A DNA stretch of 64,000 bases from JAKFDI01 sp036676235 (GTDB taxonomy: Bacteria > Pseudomonadota > Gammaproteobacteria > Burkholderiales > Burkholderiaceae_C), in NCBI GenBank assembly GCA_036676235.1, contig JAKFDI010000040.1, positions 1 through 64,000 on the forward strand, given 5' to 3'. Below the pieces are notes generated by a model, which was not told the DNA's origin, made no database searches, and saw only the letters and a list, made by a program, of their open reading frames with translations. How positions within the stretch are numbered: position 1 is the stretch's first letter; every line of letters begins with the position of its first letter. The position numbers were made by a program, and so were the translations under genes. Shown piece after piece: positions 25,714-34,222 of this stretch.

Positions 25714-26949
25714 ATGGCCGACTTCCGCGCACTGCGCCCTGCCCTGCCGATGCTGATCGGCGCCTCGCTGATGCTCAGCGTCAGCATGGGCCTGCGGCAG
25801 AGCCTCGGCATCTTCATGCCCGACCTGACGCGCGATCTGTCGATCAGCGTGTCCGACTTCACCCTCGCCGTCGCGGTGCAGAACCTCGCCTGGGGCTTTC
25901 TTCAGCCGGTGGCGGGCGCACTCGCGGTGCGCTGGGGCTACCGACCTGTCATGGTCGGCGGCACGCTGTTCTACATCGCGGGGCTCGCGGCGCTGATGCT
26001 GGCGCAGGGCCTAGTGGGCGTGGTCATCGGTGCGGGCGTGCTCATCGGCATTTCGCTCGCCTGCACCGCCAGCGCGCTCGCGATGGCGGTGGCCGCGCGC
26101 TCGGTGTCGGTCGCGCTGCGCAGCACGGTGCTGGGCGTCGTTTCGGCCGCCGGATCGCTGGGCGCGATGGTCGCGGCGCCGCTCGGGCAGTGGCTGTCGC
26201 AGTCGCACGGCTGGCGCATCGGCGTTCTCGGCTTCGTGCTGCTGGCGCTCGTGATGATTCCGGCGGCGTGGTCGGCCGGCAAGGTCGACCGCATGCCGCT
26301 GCCGCCCGCCGGCGGCGGCGATACCGCCGACAGCGCCACGATGGGCACGGCGGTGAAGACGGCTCTTGGCAACGCGCGCTTCGTCGTGATGGCGCTGGCC
26401 TACTTCGTCTGCGGCATGCAGCTCGTGTTCCTCACGACGCACCTGCCTTCGTACCTCGACCTGTGCGGCATGGACCCGATGCTGAGCGCGCAGGCGCTGG
26501 GCACGATCGGCGGCTTCAACGTGCTGGGCAGCCTGTTCTTCGGCTGGGCCGGCGGGCGCTGGAACAAGCAGGCGCTGCTGGGCGGCATCTACATCACCCG
26601 CTCGCTGGTGCTGGCGTGGTACTTCGTCTCGGCGCCCACGCCGACCACCACGCTCGTCTTCGCCGCGATCATGGGCTTCCTGTGGCTGGGCGTCGCGCCG
26701 CTGGTGGCCGGCTCGGTGATCGAGATGTTCGGCCTGCGCTGGCAGGCCATGATCAGCGGCCTGGCCTTCGTGAGCCACCAGTTCGGCAGCTTTCTCGGCG
26801 CGTTCGGCGGCGGCATGGCCTACGACGCGCTCGGCTCCTACACCCTCGCCTGGCAACTCGGCGTGTCGCTCGGCCTGGCGGCCGGCATCGCGCAGATCGG
26901 CTTCGCCCTGTGGCGGCCGCCGCGGCCGCCGGTGTTCGCGGTGGGGTGA
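25714..26949 (+). CDS. Major facilitator superfamily transporter
   Basis: This 411-residue inner-membrane protein has about 12 hydrophobic segments in two halves, with an Arg-containing first cytoplasmic loop (VRWGYRPVMVGG) and a longer central loop (about 185-215). It resembles the oxalate/formate or monocarboxylate-type MFS carriers common next to catabolic genes, but the substrate cannot be read from the sequence. The start is the ATG at 25714, which puts the first membrane helix at residue 10; a longer frame upstream is unlikely. Confidence 0.88.
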   Translation: MADFRALRPALPMLIGASLMLSVSMGLRQSLGIFMPDLTRDLSISVSDFTLAVAVQNLAWGFLQPVAGALAVRWGYRPVMVGGTLFYIAGLAALMLAQGLVGVVIGAGVLIGISLACTASALAMAVAARSVSVALRSTVLGVVSAAGSLGAMVAAPLGQWLSQSHGWRIGVLGFVLLALVMIPAAWSAGKVDRMPLPPAGGGDTADSATMGTAVKTALGNARFVVMALAYFVCGMQLVFLTTHLPSYLDLCGMDPMLSAQALGTIGGFNVLGSLFFGWAGGRWNKQALLGGIYITRSLVLAWYFVSAPTPTTTLVFAAIMGFLWLGVAPLVAGSVIEMFGLRWQAMISGLAFVSHQFGSFLGAFGGGMAYDALGSYTLAWQLGVSLGLAAGIAQIGFALWRPPRPPVFAVG

Positions 26950-26986
26950 CGGCGGGGGGTCGACGCGTGCGGGCTGTTCGCTGGTT

Positions 26987-27470
26987 GCTTGATCGAAGGT
27001 TCTGCGCGTTGTTGAGGCAGGCCGGGTCTCGCCCCGGCGGGCGAGTCACCTTTCTTGCTTGCCCAAGAAAGTTGACCCAAAGAAGGGCACCCCGACCTCG
27101 GCGCCTCCCACGGGGACCCCGGAACACCAGCCACACCTCGCTGCGCATCGGCTTGCTGGGCGATGCGCAGCGAGCCGAATCGCTTCCCGTAGGCGTCGGC
27201 GAGAAGCGCAGGGCTTTGCAGCCGGGCGCGCCAGCGCCCCACCACTTCTGACTTCGCGCGGTTGTCCGAGCGCAGTGAGCGAAGCGAACGCAGCGAGTTC
27301 TGCGCGAGGCTGCAAAGACCGAGCATCGCAGCGAACCCCTCGCTGCGCGAGGGGCGACGCCTTCGGGTCGCCTTTCTTTGGTGACTTTCTTTGGCGAAGC
27401 AAAGAAAGTTACTCGCCCGCCGGGGCGAGACCCGGCCTGCCTCAACAACGCACCGAGCCTTCGATCAAGC
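26987..27470. repeat. 0.48-kb non-coding element bounded by long inverted repeats
   Basis: The 561-bp gap between the MFS and SDR genes is filled by an element whose two ends are inverted copies of each other. The outer 13 bp match exactly (26987-26999 with 27458-27470), and a 41-bp core is perfect (27006-27046 with 27411-27451). The imperfect match extends about 100 bp inward on each side and includes tttctttg-type repeats. The middle (about 27090-27365) has many small palindromes and no gene with family features. Repeats with these tttctttggcnaaagaaag-like ends are scattered in several Burkholderiales and Xanthomonadales genomes; it may be a MITE-like element. No transposase is present. Confidence 0.8.
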
Positions 27471-27511
27471 ACAACCGCGCATTGAGCGCGCACTTCGACA
27501 GGCGCCCGCGT

Positions 27512-28513
27512 TCAACCGGCCAACGTGAGCGCTACACCGGTTGCAGCAAGTGCCGCCACGGCCCCCAGCACCAGCACCCACCGCCGCGTCGCCAACCACC
27601 ACTGCAGGCTCGTCGCCTTCGCCCGCGAATCGAATCGCCCGTGCGCCCCGAAGTCGCGCGGCACCGGCGTGTAGAGGTTGTCCTGCCGGCCCTGCGGCAA
27701 TGGCTCGTCCGTCGACTGGCCCTCGTAGCCGCCGCGTGCGAGGTAGCGGTCGAGCAGCCCCGGCACCAGCCGCTGCGCGAGGATCGCCTTCACCGCCGGA
27801 AACCCCACCCACGATTCACGCCGCCGATGCTGCGCCGCCCAGACAATGGCCTCGGCCGCAATCTCGGGCTGAAAGATCGGCGGCACCGGCTGCGGCTGTC
27901 GGTTCATCAGCGTGCGACCCCAGTCGAACTGCGGCGTGTTGAAGGCCGACAGGTGAACCATCGTGAGATGCACGCCGCTGCCGTCGTGCAGCAGTTCGCT
28001 GCGCAACGAATCGGTGAAGCCGCGCAGCGCCGCCTTCGCGCCGCAGTACGGCGCCTGCAGCGGAATCGAGCGGTAGGCGAGCGCCGAACCCACCTGCACG
28101 ATGGCGCCGCGGTTTCTCGCCTTCATGCGCTTCAGGGCCGCGAGCGTGCCCCACACGGCGCCGAGGTAGGTGACTTCGGTGGCGCGGCGGAAGTCGGCCG
28201 CGCTCACCTGGTCGACCGGGGCGTAGATGGTCGCCATCGCATCGTTGACCCACACGTCGATGCCGCCCCACTGCCGCTCCACCTGCGACGCCGCGGCCTC
28301 GACCTGCGCTTCGTCGGCCACGTCGGTGGCGATGCACAGGGCCTCGCCGCCGGCGGCTTCGATGTCGTGCTGCGCGCCGGCCAGGCCTTCGGCGCCGCGT
28401 GCCAGCACCGCCACGCGCCAGCCGCGCCGGGCGAAGGCGATGGAGGCGGCGCGGCCCACGCCGGCCGATCCGCCGGTGATCACGACGACGGGGCGTTCGG
28501 CGGCGTCGCTCAT
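27512..28513 (-). CDS. Short-chain dehydrogenase with C-terminal membrane anchor
   Basis: This 333-residue SDR oxidoreductase has the NAD(P) motif TGGSAGVGRA near the N-terminus, then WVNDAMA in place of the usual NNAG, a catalytic Ser in VGSALAYRS and the Tyr-X3-Lys pair in YCGAKAAL. The C-terminus ends in a basic-aromatic stretch and a single membrane helix (WVLVLGAVAALAATGVAL). Relatives of this length are annotated only as SDR family. The start is the ATG at 28513; the much longer upstream frame has no domain. It is divergent from the GH13 gene. Confidence 0.9.
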   Translation of the reverse strand: MSDAAERPVVVITGGSAGVGRAASIAFARRGWRVAVLARGAEGLAGAQHDIEAAGGEALCIATDVADEAQVEAAASQVERQWGGIDVWVNDAMATIYAPVDQVSAADFRRATEVTYLGAVWGTLAALKRMKARNRGAIVQVGSALAYRSIPLQAPYCGAKAALRGFTDSLRSELLHDGSGVHLTMVHLSAFNTPQFDWGRTLMNRQPQPVPPIFQPEIAAEAIVWAAQHRRRESWVGFPAVKAILAQRLVPGLLDRYLARGGYEGQSTDEPLPQGRQDNLYTPVPRDFGAHGRFDSRAKATSLQWWLATRRWVLVLGAVAALAATGVALTLAG

Positions 28514-28608
28514 GGGGCGCGGACGCAGGTAGGCATCGCTGCGGTTTGGCAAGGCCCGTGCCTTGCGGCCGCACGTCGAGCGCGGCACATGCCTTGCCGG
28601 TGGCCGGC

Positions 28609-30144
28609 ATGCATACGAACGACTCGCCCGGCACCCCGTGGTGGATGGGCGCGGTGATCTATCAGGTCTATCCGCGTTCGTTTGCCGATGCGAACAACGA
28701 TGGCGTCGGCGACCTCGCCGGCCTGCGCCAGCGGCTCGACCATCTGCAGCGACTCGGTGCCGACGCACTGTGGATCTCGCCGATCTACCGCTCGCCCATG
28801 GCCGACGCCGGCTACGACATCAGCGACTACTGCGACGTCGACCCGGTGTTCGGCTCGCTCGCCGACATCGACGCCCTCATTGCCGAGGCGCATCAACGCG
28901 ACCTGCGCGTGCTGCTCGACTTCGTGCCCAATCACAGTTCCGACCAGCACCCGTGGTTCGTGGAATCGCGTTCGTCGCGCGACAACCCCAAGCGCGACTG
29001 GTACATCTGGCGCGACGAGCCCAACAACTGGCGCGCCGCACTCGGCGCCGGCAGCGCCTGGACCTGGGACGAGGCGACGCGCCAGTACTACCTGCACCTG
29101 TTCCTGCCCGAGCAGCCCGACCTGAACTGGCGCAACCCCGAGGTGGTGGAGGCCATGCACGGTGTGCTGCGCTTCTGGCTGGACCGCGGCGTGGACGGGT
29201 TTCGCATCGACGTGGCGCACTGCACCGGCAAGGACCCGAGCTTCGCCAACCATCCGCGCTGTCTCGCCGGCGAGCCGCTGTCGGACTTCAACGACCAGCC
29301 CTACAGCCACGAGGTGCTGCGCGGCATCCGCCGCGTGGTCGACAGCTATCCCGGCGAGCGTGTGCTGGTGGGCGAGGTCAACATCCGCTCGACGGCGAGC
29401 GTGGCCGAGTACTACGGCGCCGGCGACGAGCTGCACATGTCGTTCAACTTCCCGCCGCTGGACGCGCCGTGGGATCCGGTGGTGTTCCGCACCTGCATCC
29501 GCGAGGTGGAGCAACTGCTCTCGGCGCCGCACGCCTGGCCGACCTGGGTGCTGTCGAACCACGACAACGCACGCCACCGCACGCGCTACGACGGCTCGAT
29601 GCGTCGTGCGCGCGCGGCGGCGGTGCTGCTGATGGGCCTGCGCGGCACGCCCTTCGTGTACCAGGGCGAGGAGTTCGGGCTCGAGAACGCCGTGATCACG
29701 CCCGAGACGCAGGTCGACCCCGGCGGGCGCGACGGCTGCCGCGCGCCCTTGCCCTGGACGGCCGAGCCGCCGCACGGCTGGGGCACGCCGACCTGGCTGC
29801 CCTTTCCACCCGATACCGGTGCGCTGTGCGCCGAGGCGCAATGGCAGGCGCCCGATTCCATGCTGCACCTGTACCGCCGGCTGATCGCCGCACGCCGCGC
29901 CAGCCCGGCGCTGCGCCTCGGGTCGTGGGAAGAACTGCCCTCGCCGCCGCAGATCCTTGCCTGGCAGCGCGGCGCCGGCGCCGACCAGCGCATCGTGTGC
30001 ATCAACTTTGCCGACCACGCCTTGCCGCTGTCGTGCAGCGGCGCATGGCGGGTGCAGATCGACAGCGACGGCGGCTGCGAAGGCGAGACCTTCGGCGGCG
30101 AAGTCGGGCCGGAGCAGGGCCTGATGCTCGAGCCGGCGACTTGA
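28609..30144 (+). CDS. GH13 alpha-glucosidase / oligo-1,6-glucosidase-like enzyme
   Basis: This 511-residue cytoplasmic glycoside hydrolase of family GH13 has all four conserved regions: I (DFVPNHSSD), II with the nucleophile Asp (GFRIDVAH), III with the acid/base Glu (VLVGEVN) and IV (VLSNHDNAR). The N-terminal WWMGAVIYQVYPRSF and the region VYQGEEFGL are typical of alpha-glucosidases and trehalose/oligo-glucosidases rather than true amylases. Exact substrate linkage cannot be assigned. The start is the ATG at 28609; another ATG 63 bases earlier is possible, and neither has a clear ribosome binding site. No sugar transporter is adjacent. Confidence 0.9.
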   Translation: MHTNDSPGTPWWMGAVIYQVYPRSFADANNDGVGDLAGLRQRLDHLQRLGADALWISPIYRSPMADAGYDISDYCDVDPVFGSLADIDALIAEAHQRDLRVLLDFVPNHSSDQHPWFVESRSSRDNPKRDWYIWRDEPNNWRAALGAGSAWTWDEATRQYYLHLFLPEQPDLNWRNPEVVEAMHGVLRFWLDRGVDGFRIDVAHCTGKDPSFANHPRCLAGEPLSDFNDQPYSHEVLRGIRRVVDSYPGERVLVGEVNIRSTASVAEYYGAGDELHMSFNFPPLDAPWDPVVFRTCIREVEQLLSAPHAWPTWVLSNHDNARHRTRYDGSMRRARAAAVLLMGLRGTPFVYQGEEFGLENAVITPETQVDPGGRDGCRAPLPWTAEPPHGWGTPTWLPFPPDTGALCAEAQWQAPDSMLHLYRRLIAARRASPALRLGSWEELPSPPQILAWQRGAGADQRIVCINFADHALPLSCSGAWRVQIDSDGGCEGETFGGEVGPEQGLMLEPAT

Positions 30145-30156
30145 AGCCGAACCCAA

Positions 30157-31320
30157 TCAATACGACTTCGGTAGACCCAATGCCTTCTCCGCGATGAAGC
30201 ACAGGATGAGCTGCGGGCTCACCGGCGCGAGCCGCGGAATCCAGGCCTCGCGCATGTAGCGCTCCACGTGGTACTCCTTCGCGTAGCCCATGCCGCCGTG
30301 CGTGAGGATGGCGTTCTCGCAGGCGTGGAAGCAGGCTTCGGCGGCGAGGTACTTGGCGGCGTTGGCTTCGGCGCCGCAGGGCTGGCCGGCGTCGTACAGC
30401 GCCGCAGCCTTGAACGCCATCAGGTCCGCGGCCTCGAGTTCCATCCACGAACGCGCAAGCGGATGCTGGATGCCCTGGTTCTTCCCGATCGGCCGCCCGA
30501 ACACCTCGCGCTCGCGGGCGTACTGCGCGCCGCGGCCGAGCGCCGCGCGACCCAGCCCCACGGCTTCGGCCGCCACGAGGATGCGCTCGGGGTTGATGCC
30601 GTGCAGGATGTAGTGAAAGCCCTTGCCTTCCTCGCCGATGCGATCGGCCACCGGAATGCGCAGGCCGTCGATGAACACCTGGTTGGAGTCCACGCACTTG
30701 CGGCCCATCTTCTCGATCTCGCGCACCTCCACATAGGCCCGGTCGAGGTCGGTATAGAAGAGCGACAGCCCTTCGCTGCCCTTGGCCTCTTCCACCGGCG
30801 TGGTGCGCGCGAGCAGGAGCATCTTGTTGGCCACCTGCGCGGTCGATATCCACACCTTCTGCCCGGAGACGACGTAGTGGTCGCCCTGCCGTACCGCGCG
30901 CGTCTTCAGCTTCAGCGTGTTCAAGCCCGTGTTCGGCTCGGTGACGCCGAAGCAGGCCTTGTCGCGTCCTTCGATCAGCGGCGGTAGCCAGCGCTGCTTC
31001 TGCTCGTCCGTACCGAACACCACCACGGGATGCAGGCCGAAGATGTTCATGTGCACGGCCGAAGCGCCCGACAACCCGGCGCCGGTGGCCGAGATGGTCT
31101 GCATCATCAGCGCCGCTTCGGTGATGCCGAGGCCCGCGCCGCCGTATTGCTGCGGCATCGCGATGCCCAGCCAGCCGGCATCGGCCAGCGCGCGGTGGAA
31201 GTCGCCCGGAAAGCCGCCTTCGCGGTCGCGCCGCAGCCAGTAGTCGGCGTCGAAGGGTGTGCAGATGCGCTGGATCGCATCGCGGATCTGCTGCTGGTCG
31301 TCGGTCAGGTCGAAGTTCAT
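30157..31320 (-). CDS. Acyl-CoA dehydrogenase
   Basis: This 387-residue FAD flavoprotein carries out the alpha,beta-dehydrogenation of an acyl-CoA. The FAD-binding signature is in FGVTEPNTGLNT and WISTAQVANKMLLLART, and the C-terminal helical domain has GRPIGKNQGIQHPLA and HGGMGYAKEYHVER, where the catalytic base Glu is expected in this subfamily. Chain length preference cannot be told. The small proline-rich gene and the epimerase-VKOR fusion precede it on the same strand, and the GH13 gene converges 12 bp away. Confidence 0.92.
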   Translation of the reverse strand: MNFDLTDDQQQIRDAIQRICTPFDADYWLRRDREGGFPGDFHRALADAGWLGIAMPQQYGGAGLGITEAALMMQTISATGAGLSGASAVHMNIFGLHPVVVFGTDEQKQRWLPPLIEGRDKACFGVTEPNTGLNTLKLKTRAVRQGDHYVVSGQKVWISTAQVANKMLLLARTTPVEEAKGSEGLSLFYTDLDRAYVEVREIEKMGRKCVDSNQVFIDGLRIPVADRIGEEGKGFHYILHGINPERILVAAEAVGLGRAALGRGAQYAREREVFGRPIGKNQGIQHPLARSWMELEAADLMAFKAAALYDAGQPCGAEANAAKYLAAEACFHACENAILTHGGMGYAKEYHVERYMREAWIPRLAPVSPQLILCFIAEKALGLPKSY

Positions 31321-31377
31321 GCATGTCCCGTCATGGTGGCGTCGCTCGCCATCATGGCGCGGGATCGCGAACCCGTC

Positions 31378-31551
31378 TCAACCCGCGCGCGGCACCGGCT
31401 GGTTCGGATCGGCCGGCGGGTCGCTGACGGGCCGGCCCTGGCCCGGCGGCAGCGGATCGCCGATGGGCGGGTCGCCCTCGGGCACATGCGGCGGGGGTGG
31501 CGGCGGCATCACCGGCTCGGGTGGGTCTTGATGCAGGTGAAGCGGGTTCAT
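31378..31551 (-). CDS. Proline-rich small protein (57 residues)
   Basis: This short gene lies in the gap between the epimerase-VKOR fusion and the acyl-CoA dehydrogenase. The ATG at 31551 has a good ribosome binding site (aggaga, 7 bases upstream) and the frame gives 57 residues. The protein is almost wholly Pro, Asp, Gly and Val, with a run of six Pro (VMPPPPPP) and repeats of DPP, and is surely disordered. It begins 27 bp after the fusion gene ends and is likely in the same transcript. I know of no function. Confidence 0.6.
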   Translation of the reverse strand: MNPLHLHQDPPEPVMPPPPPPHVPEGDPPIGDPLPPGQGRPVSDPPADPNQPVPRAG

Positions 31552-31578
31552 GGTGGGTCTCCTATTTCGTCAGGTGCG

Positions 31579-34068
31579 TCAAACGATCCATCGGTTCCAA
31601 CTGCCATAACGCTGCGTCACCGGCCCGCGCCACAGCGACAGCAGGATCAGCACGCCGCCGCACAGCACCGAACTCAAGAGCGCCATGCCGCTCGCGCCGA
31701 AGACGAAGGGCGTGACGAACAGTGCGGCGCCGAGCAGCAGGTTGACGAAGCGCAGCGAGCGGCCGATCTCGGCGCAGGCAATGGCCGAGACGGTGATGAC
31801 GAGCGAGCCGATCACATGGTCGGCGTTCGCCATGCCGCCTTCGGCATCCAGCGTGAGGCGGGTGCACATCAGCCACACGCCGACGGCGATGCTGAGCGCG
31901 AGGTTCCAGGTCAGCGCCACGCCGCCGCTGGCCGATTCACGCAGCACCTGCCACGGCGAGCGGTCGAACTCATGCGCAGGCTCGTCGAGTGCCGGCGTGT
32001 CACCGCGTTCATCGGTATCGCCGAAGAACAGCACGCGCAGCAGGCTGCACCCGGCGCGCTTGCGCCGCAGCAGGAACTGGCAGGTGGCGAGCAGCTCGTC
32101 GAGCGAGTACGGAATCTGCGCCAGCATCGCCGCCGCGCCGATCAGGCACAGCGTGCACCAGGTGCCGATCAGCACCGGCTGCACGATGATGAAGAAGACC
32201 GACACCACGCCCAGCGGCACGATCATCAGCCCGAACAGCAGCACCAGCCAGGGCATGGTGCGCCAGCGGCTGCGCGTGCCGATCACGCCGGTGAGGATCT
32301 CCAGCAGATAGGTCATCGCGCCCAGGCCCGCATCGGGCACCGGCCAGGCCTCGCTCAGGCTCGAGGTGATGATTTCCTCGGTGCCGTTCTTGCCCTCGTA
32401 GCCGCCGGCGAAGAAGGGCTCCCACACGCCGTCGACATGGCCGAGCTGGTAGGCCACCAGCGTGCGCGACACATGCAGGCCGACGAAGGCGAGCACGATG
32501 ATGGGCAGGCGCTGCGTCCAGCTCGACGGGTTGAAGCTCCAGCCCGGCGGCACGGCGGGGCCGCTCACCGCCGCGAGCGGCGAGACACCCGGCACCGGCG
32601 GCACGAGCACCGCGAAGCCGATGACCAGCGTGCCGATCAGCGTGTCCTGCAGATAGCCCGCCGCGGTGGGCGCGTAGAAGAGCAGCGGCGCCATCATCAG
32701 CCACGTGCCGATGCCGGCGCACACCCAGCGCGCCCAAGGGAAGCGCCACGACAGCGACAGGCCCGCGAACACCATCAGCAGCACGCCGGCAGCGATGTCG
32801 CTCACCGCCATGCCGCGCGACTCGAGGCCCAGCATTGGCGGCGAGACGACAAGCCACAGCCCGAGCGCCATGTTGAAGAAGTGCGCCCAGAGGTACAGCC
32901 GGTGCTCGCCGCGGAATTGCGCCTCGTGGCGGATGCGAATGTCCCGCGGCGCCTCGCCTTGCGCTTTCGCGGCATCCATCCATGGCGGCGGCGTGAGGCG
33001 GTTCGCCGCATACCACGCCAGCGGATCGCGCCGCAGCGATTCGACCAGCACCGCCAGCGCACGCCGGATGCGATGCCGGGGCTCCCAGCCGAGCAGGGTG
33101 CGGGCGCGTGTGATGTCGAGCGCGTAGTGGTCGTCGGCCATGCGCACCATGAAGGGCCGGATGAAGGGCTTCTCGCCGTGGTCGATGGCGTCGGGCACCA
33201 GCGGCTCCACCGCCTGCTGCAGCGTCGCGCCGGCCTGGGCGATCGGCTTAGGCACTTCCAGCGTGGTCCATTCGGCCTCGCCGTGGATGAGCCGGCCGAT
33301 CTCGTCCTGCAGTTCGTCATAGCCCATCGCATCGGGCTCGCCGATCAGGATCACCGCATCGGGCGGCAGCTCGGCGCGGCGGTCCACGGTACGGCGAAAC
33401 GCGTCGACCATGTCGTCGGCATGCAGCAGCGACTGCCCGGCTCGCGGATCGCCCGAATACAGATGGCTCTGGAAATCGCGTTGATGAATGCGCGCGATCT
33501 GGTGCGCGAGCGTGGGCACGGCGCGCATCTCGTCGTAGACGCCGGCCAGATGCAGCAGCACGAATGGGATGCGGCCGTGGCGCGCGCGAATCGTCTGCTC
33601 CGCGGCGGCCTTGGAGTTCGGATACGCCCAGGTCGGCTTGAGGGGTGTGTTCTCGTCGATGCGCTCGCCCGGCGCGCCGGCGCGGTGCACGAGCATGGTG
33701 CCGGAGTAGACGAACTGCTGGACCTCGAATCGCTGCAGCGCATCGAGCAGCCGGCGCGTGCCCTGCACGTTCACCTCGTCGTAGAGCGGGTTCTCCTCGC
33801 CGGTGAAATCGAAGTAGGCGGCGAGATGGATGACGCTGGCGATGCGCGTGCCGAAGCGCGCGGCCATCTCATCGAGCGCGTGGTCGATGGAATCCTGCCG
33901 GCCGAGATCGGCGCTGAAGAGCGGAATGTCGGCGTGCTTGCCTTCGCGATCGAGCCCGACCACGGTGTAGTCGTCGGCCAGCGCCTCGGCCAGCGCCGAG
34001 CCGACGCCGCCGGCCGCGCCGGTGATGAGCACGAGCGGGCGTTGGTCGTCCTGCGTGGTTGCCGTCAT
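31579..34068 (-). CDS. NAD-dependent epimerase fused to SPW and vitamin K epoxide reductase-like membrane domains
   Basis: This 829-residue fusion has a soluble sugar-epimerase-type SDR at residues 1-345: the NAD motif TGAAGGVG (16-23), an Asp-rich site, and the Tyr149-X3-Lys153 pair. From about 391 the protein is membrane-bound. First comes an SPW-type repeat (LGLWLVVSPPMLG), then a VKOR-like bundle with the redox motif Cys638-Thr-Leu-Cys641 (TWCTLCLIG), then another SPW-like stretch at the end (about 740-820). VKOR domains pass electrons between quinones and thiols; here the loop Cys pair used by many VKORs is missing. The start at 34068 has gggagc upstream. It follows the quinone-linked glucose dehydrogenase on the same strand. 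Overall function unknown. Confidence 0.85.
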   Translation of the reverse strand: MTATTQDDQRPLVLITGAAGGVGSALAEALADDYTVVGLDREGKHADIPLFSADLGRQDSIDHALDEMAARFGTRIASVIHLAAYFDFTGEENPLYDEVNVQGTRRLLDALQRFEVQQFVYSGTMLVHRAGAPGERIDENTPLKPTWAYPNSKAAAEQTIRARHGRIPFVLLHLAGVYDEMRAVPTLAHQIARIHQRDFQSHLYSGDPRAGQSLLHADDMVDAFRRTVDRRAELPPDAVILIGEPDAMGYDELQDEIGRLIHGEAEWTTLEVPKPIAQAGATLQQAVEPLVPDAIDHGEKPFIRPFMVRMADDHYALDITRARTLLGWEPRHRIRRALAVLVESLRRDPLAWYAANRLTPPPWMDAAKAQGEAPRDIRIRHEAQFRGEHRLYLWAHFFNMALGLWLVVSPPMLGLESRGMAVSDIAAGVLLMVFAGLSLSWRFPWARWVCAGIGTWLMMAPLLFYAPTAAGYLQDTLIGTLVIGFAVLVPPVPGVSPLAAVSGPAVPPGWSFNPSSWTQRLPIIVLAFVGLHVSRTLVAYQLGHVDGVWEPFFAGGYEGKNGTEEIITSSLSEAWPVPDAGLGAMTYLLEILTGVIGTRSRWRTMPWLVLLFGLMIVPLGVVSVFFIIVQPVLIGTWCTLCLIGAAAMLAQIPYSLDELLATCQFLLRRKRAGCSLLRVLFFGDTDERGDTPALDEPAHEFDRSPWQVLRESASGGVALTWNLALSIAVGVWLMCTRLTLDAEGGMANADHVIGSLVITVSAIACAEIGRSLRFVNLLLGAALFVTPFVFGASGMALLSSVLCGGVLILLSLWRGPVTQRYGSWNRWIV

Positions 34069-34143
34069 CGATGCTCCCGTCTCAGTTGCTCCATCGCGCT
34101 TCGCGCGACCCGCAACGTATGAAACGCGGCGCATTCCCAAGCG

Positions 34144-34217
34144 AACACCGCGGATCCGGCTCCGCCGGTCCGCTGGTGTTGCCCCCTTGAGGGGGCGCGC
34201 GAAGCGCGTAGGGGGTG
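34144..34217. repeat. Tandem hairpins between gcd and the epimerase fusion
   Basis: Three palindromes follow each other: aacaccgcgga (34144-34154) with tccgctggtgtt (34169-34180, one bulge), then gccccc-ttga-gggggc (34181-34196), then gcgc-gcgaa-gcgc. The block gcccccttgagggggcgcgc is a frequent intergenic repeat in Comamonadaceae-type genomes. It lies just after the gcd stop and may weaken read-through into the fusion gene. The rest of the 154-bp gap holds nothing else. Confidence 0.6.
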
Positions 34218-34222
34218 GTTCA

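Noticed and set aside
31030..34122. 1030-codon frame opposite the epimerase-VKOR fusion
   Set aside because: It has shadow composition without motifs; the minus-strand protein has clear domains and a ribosome binding site.
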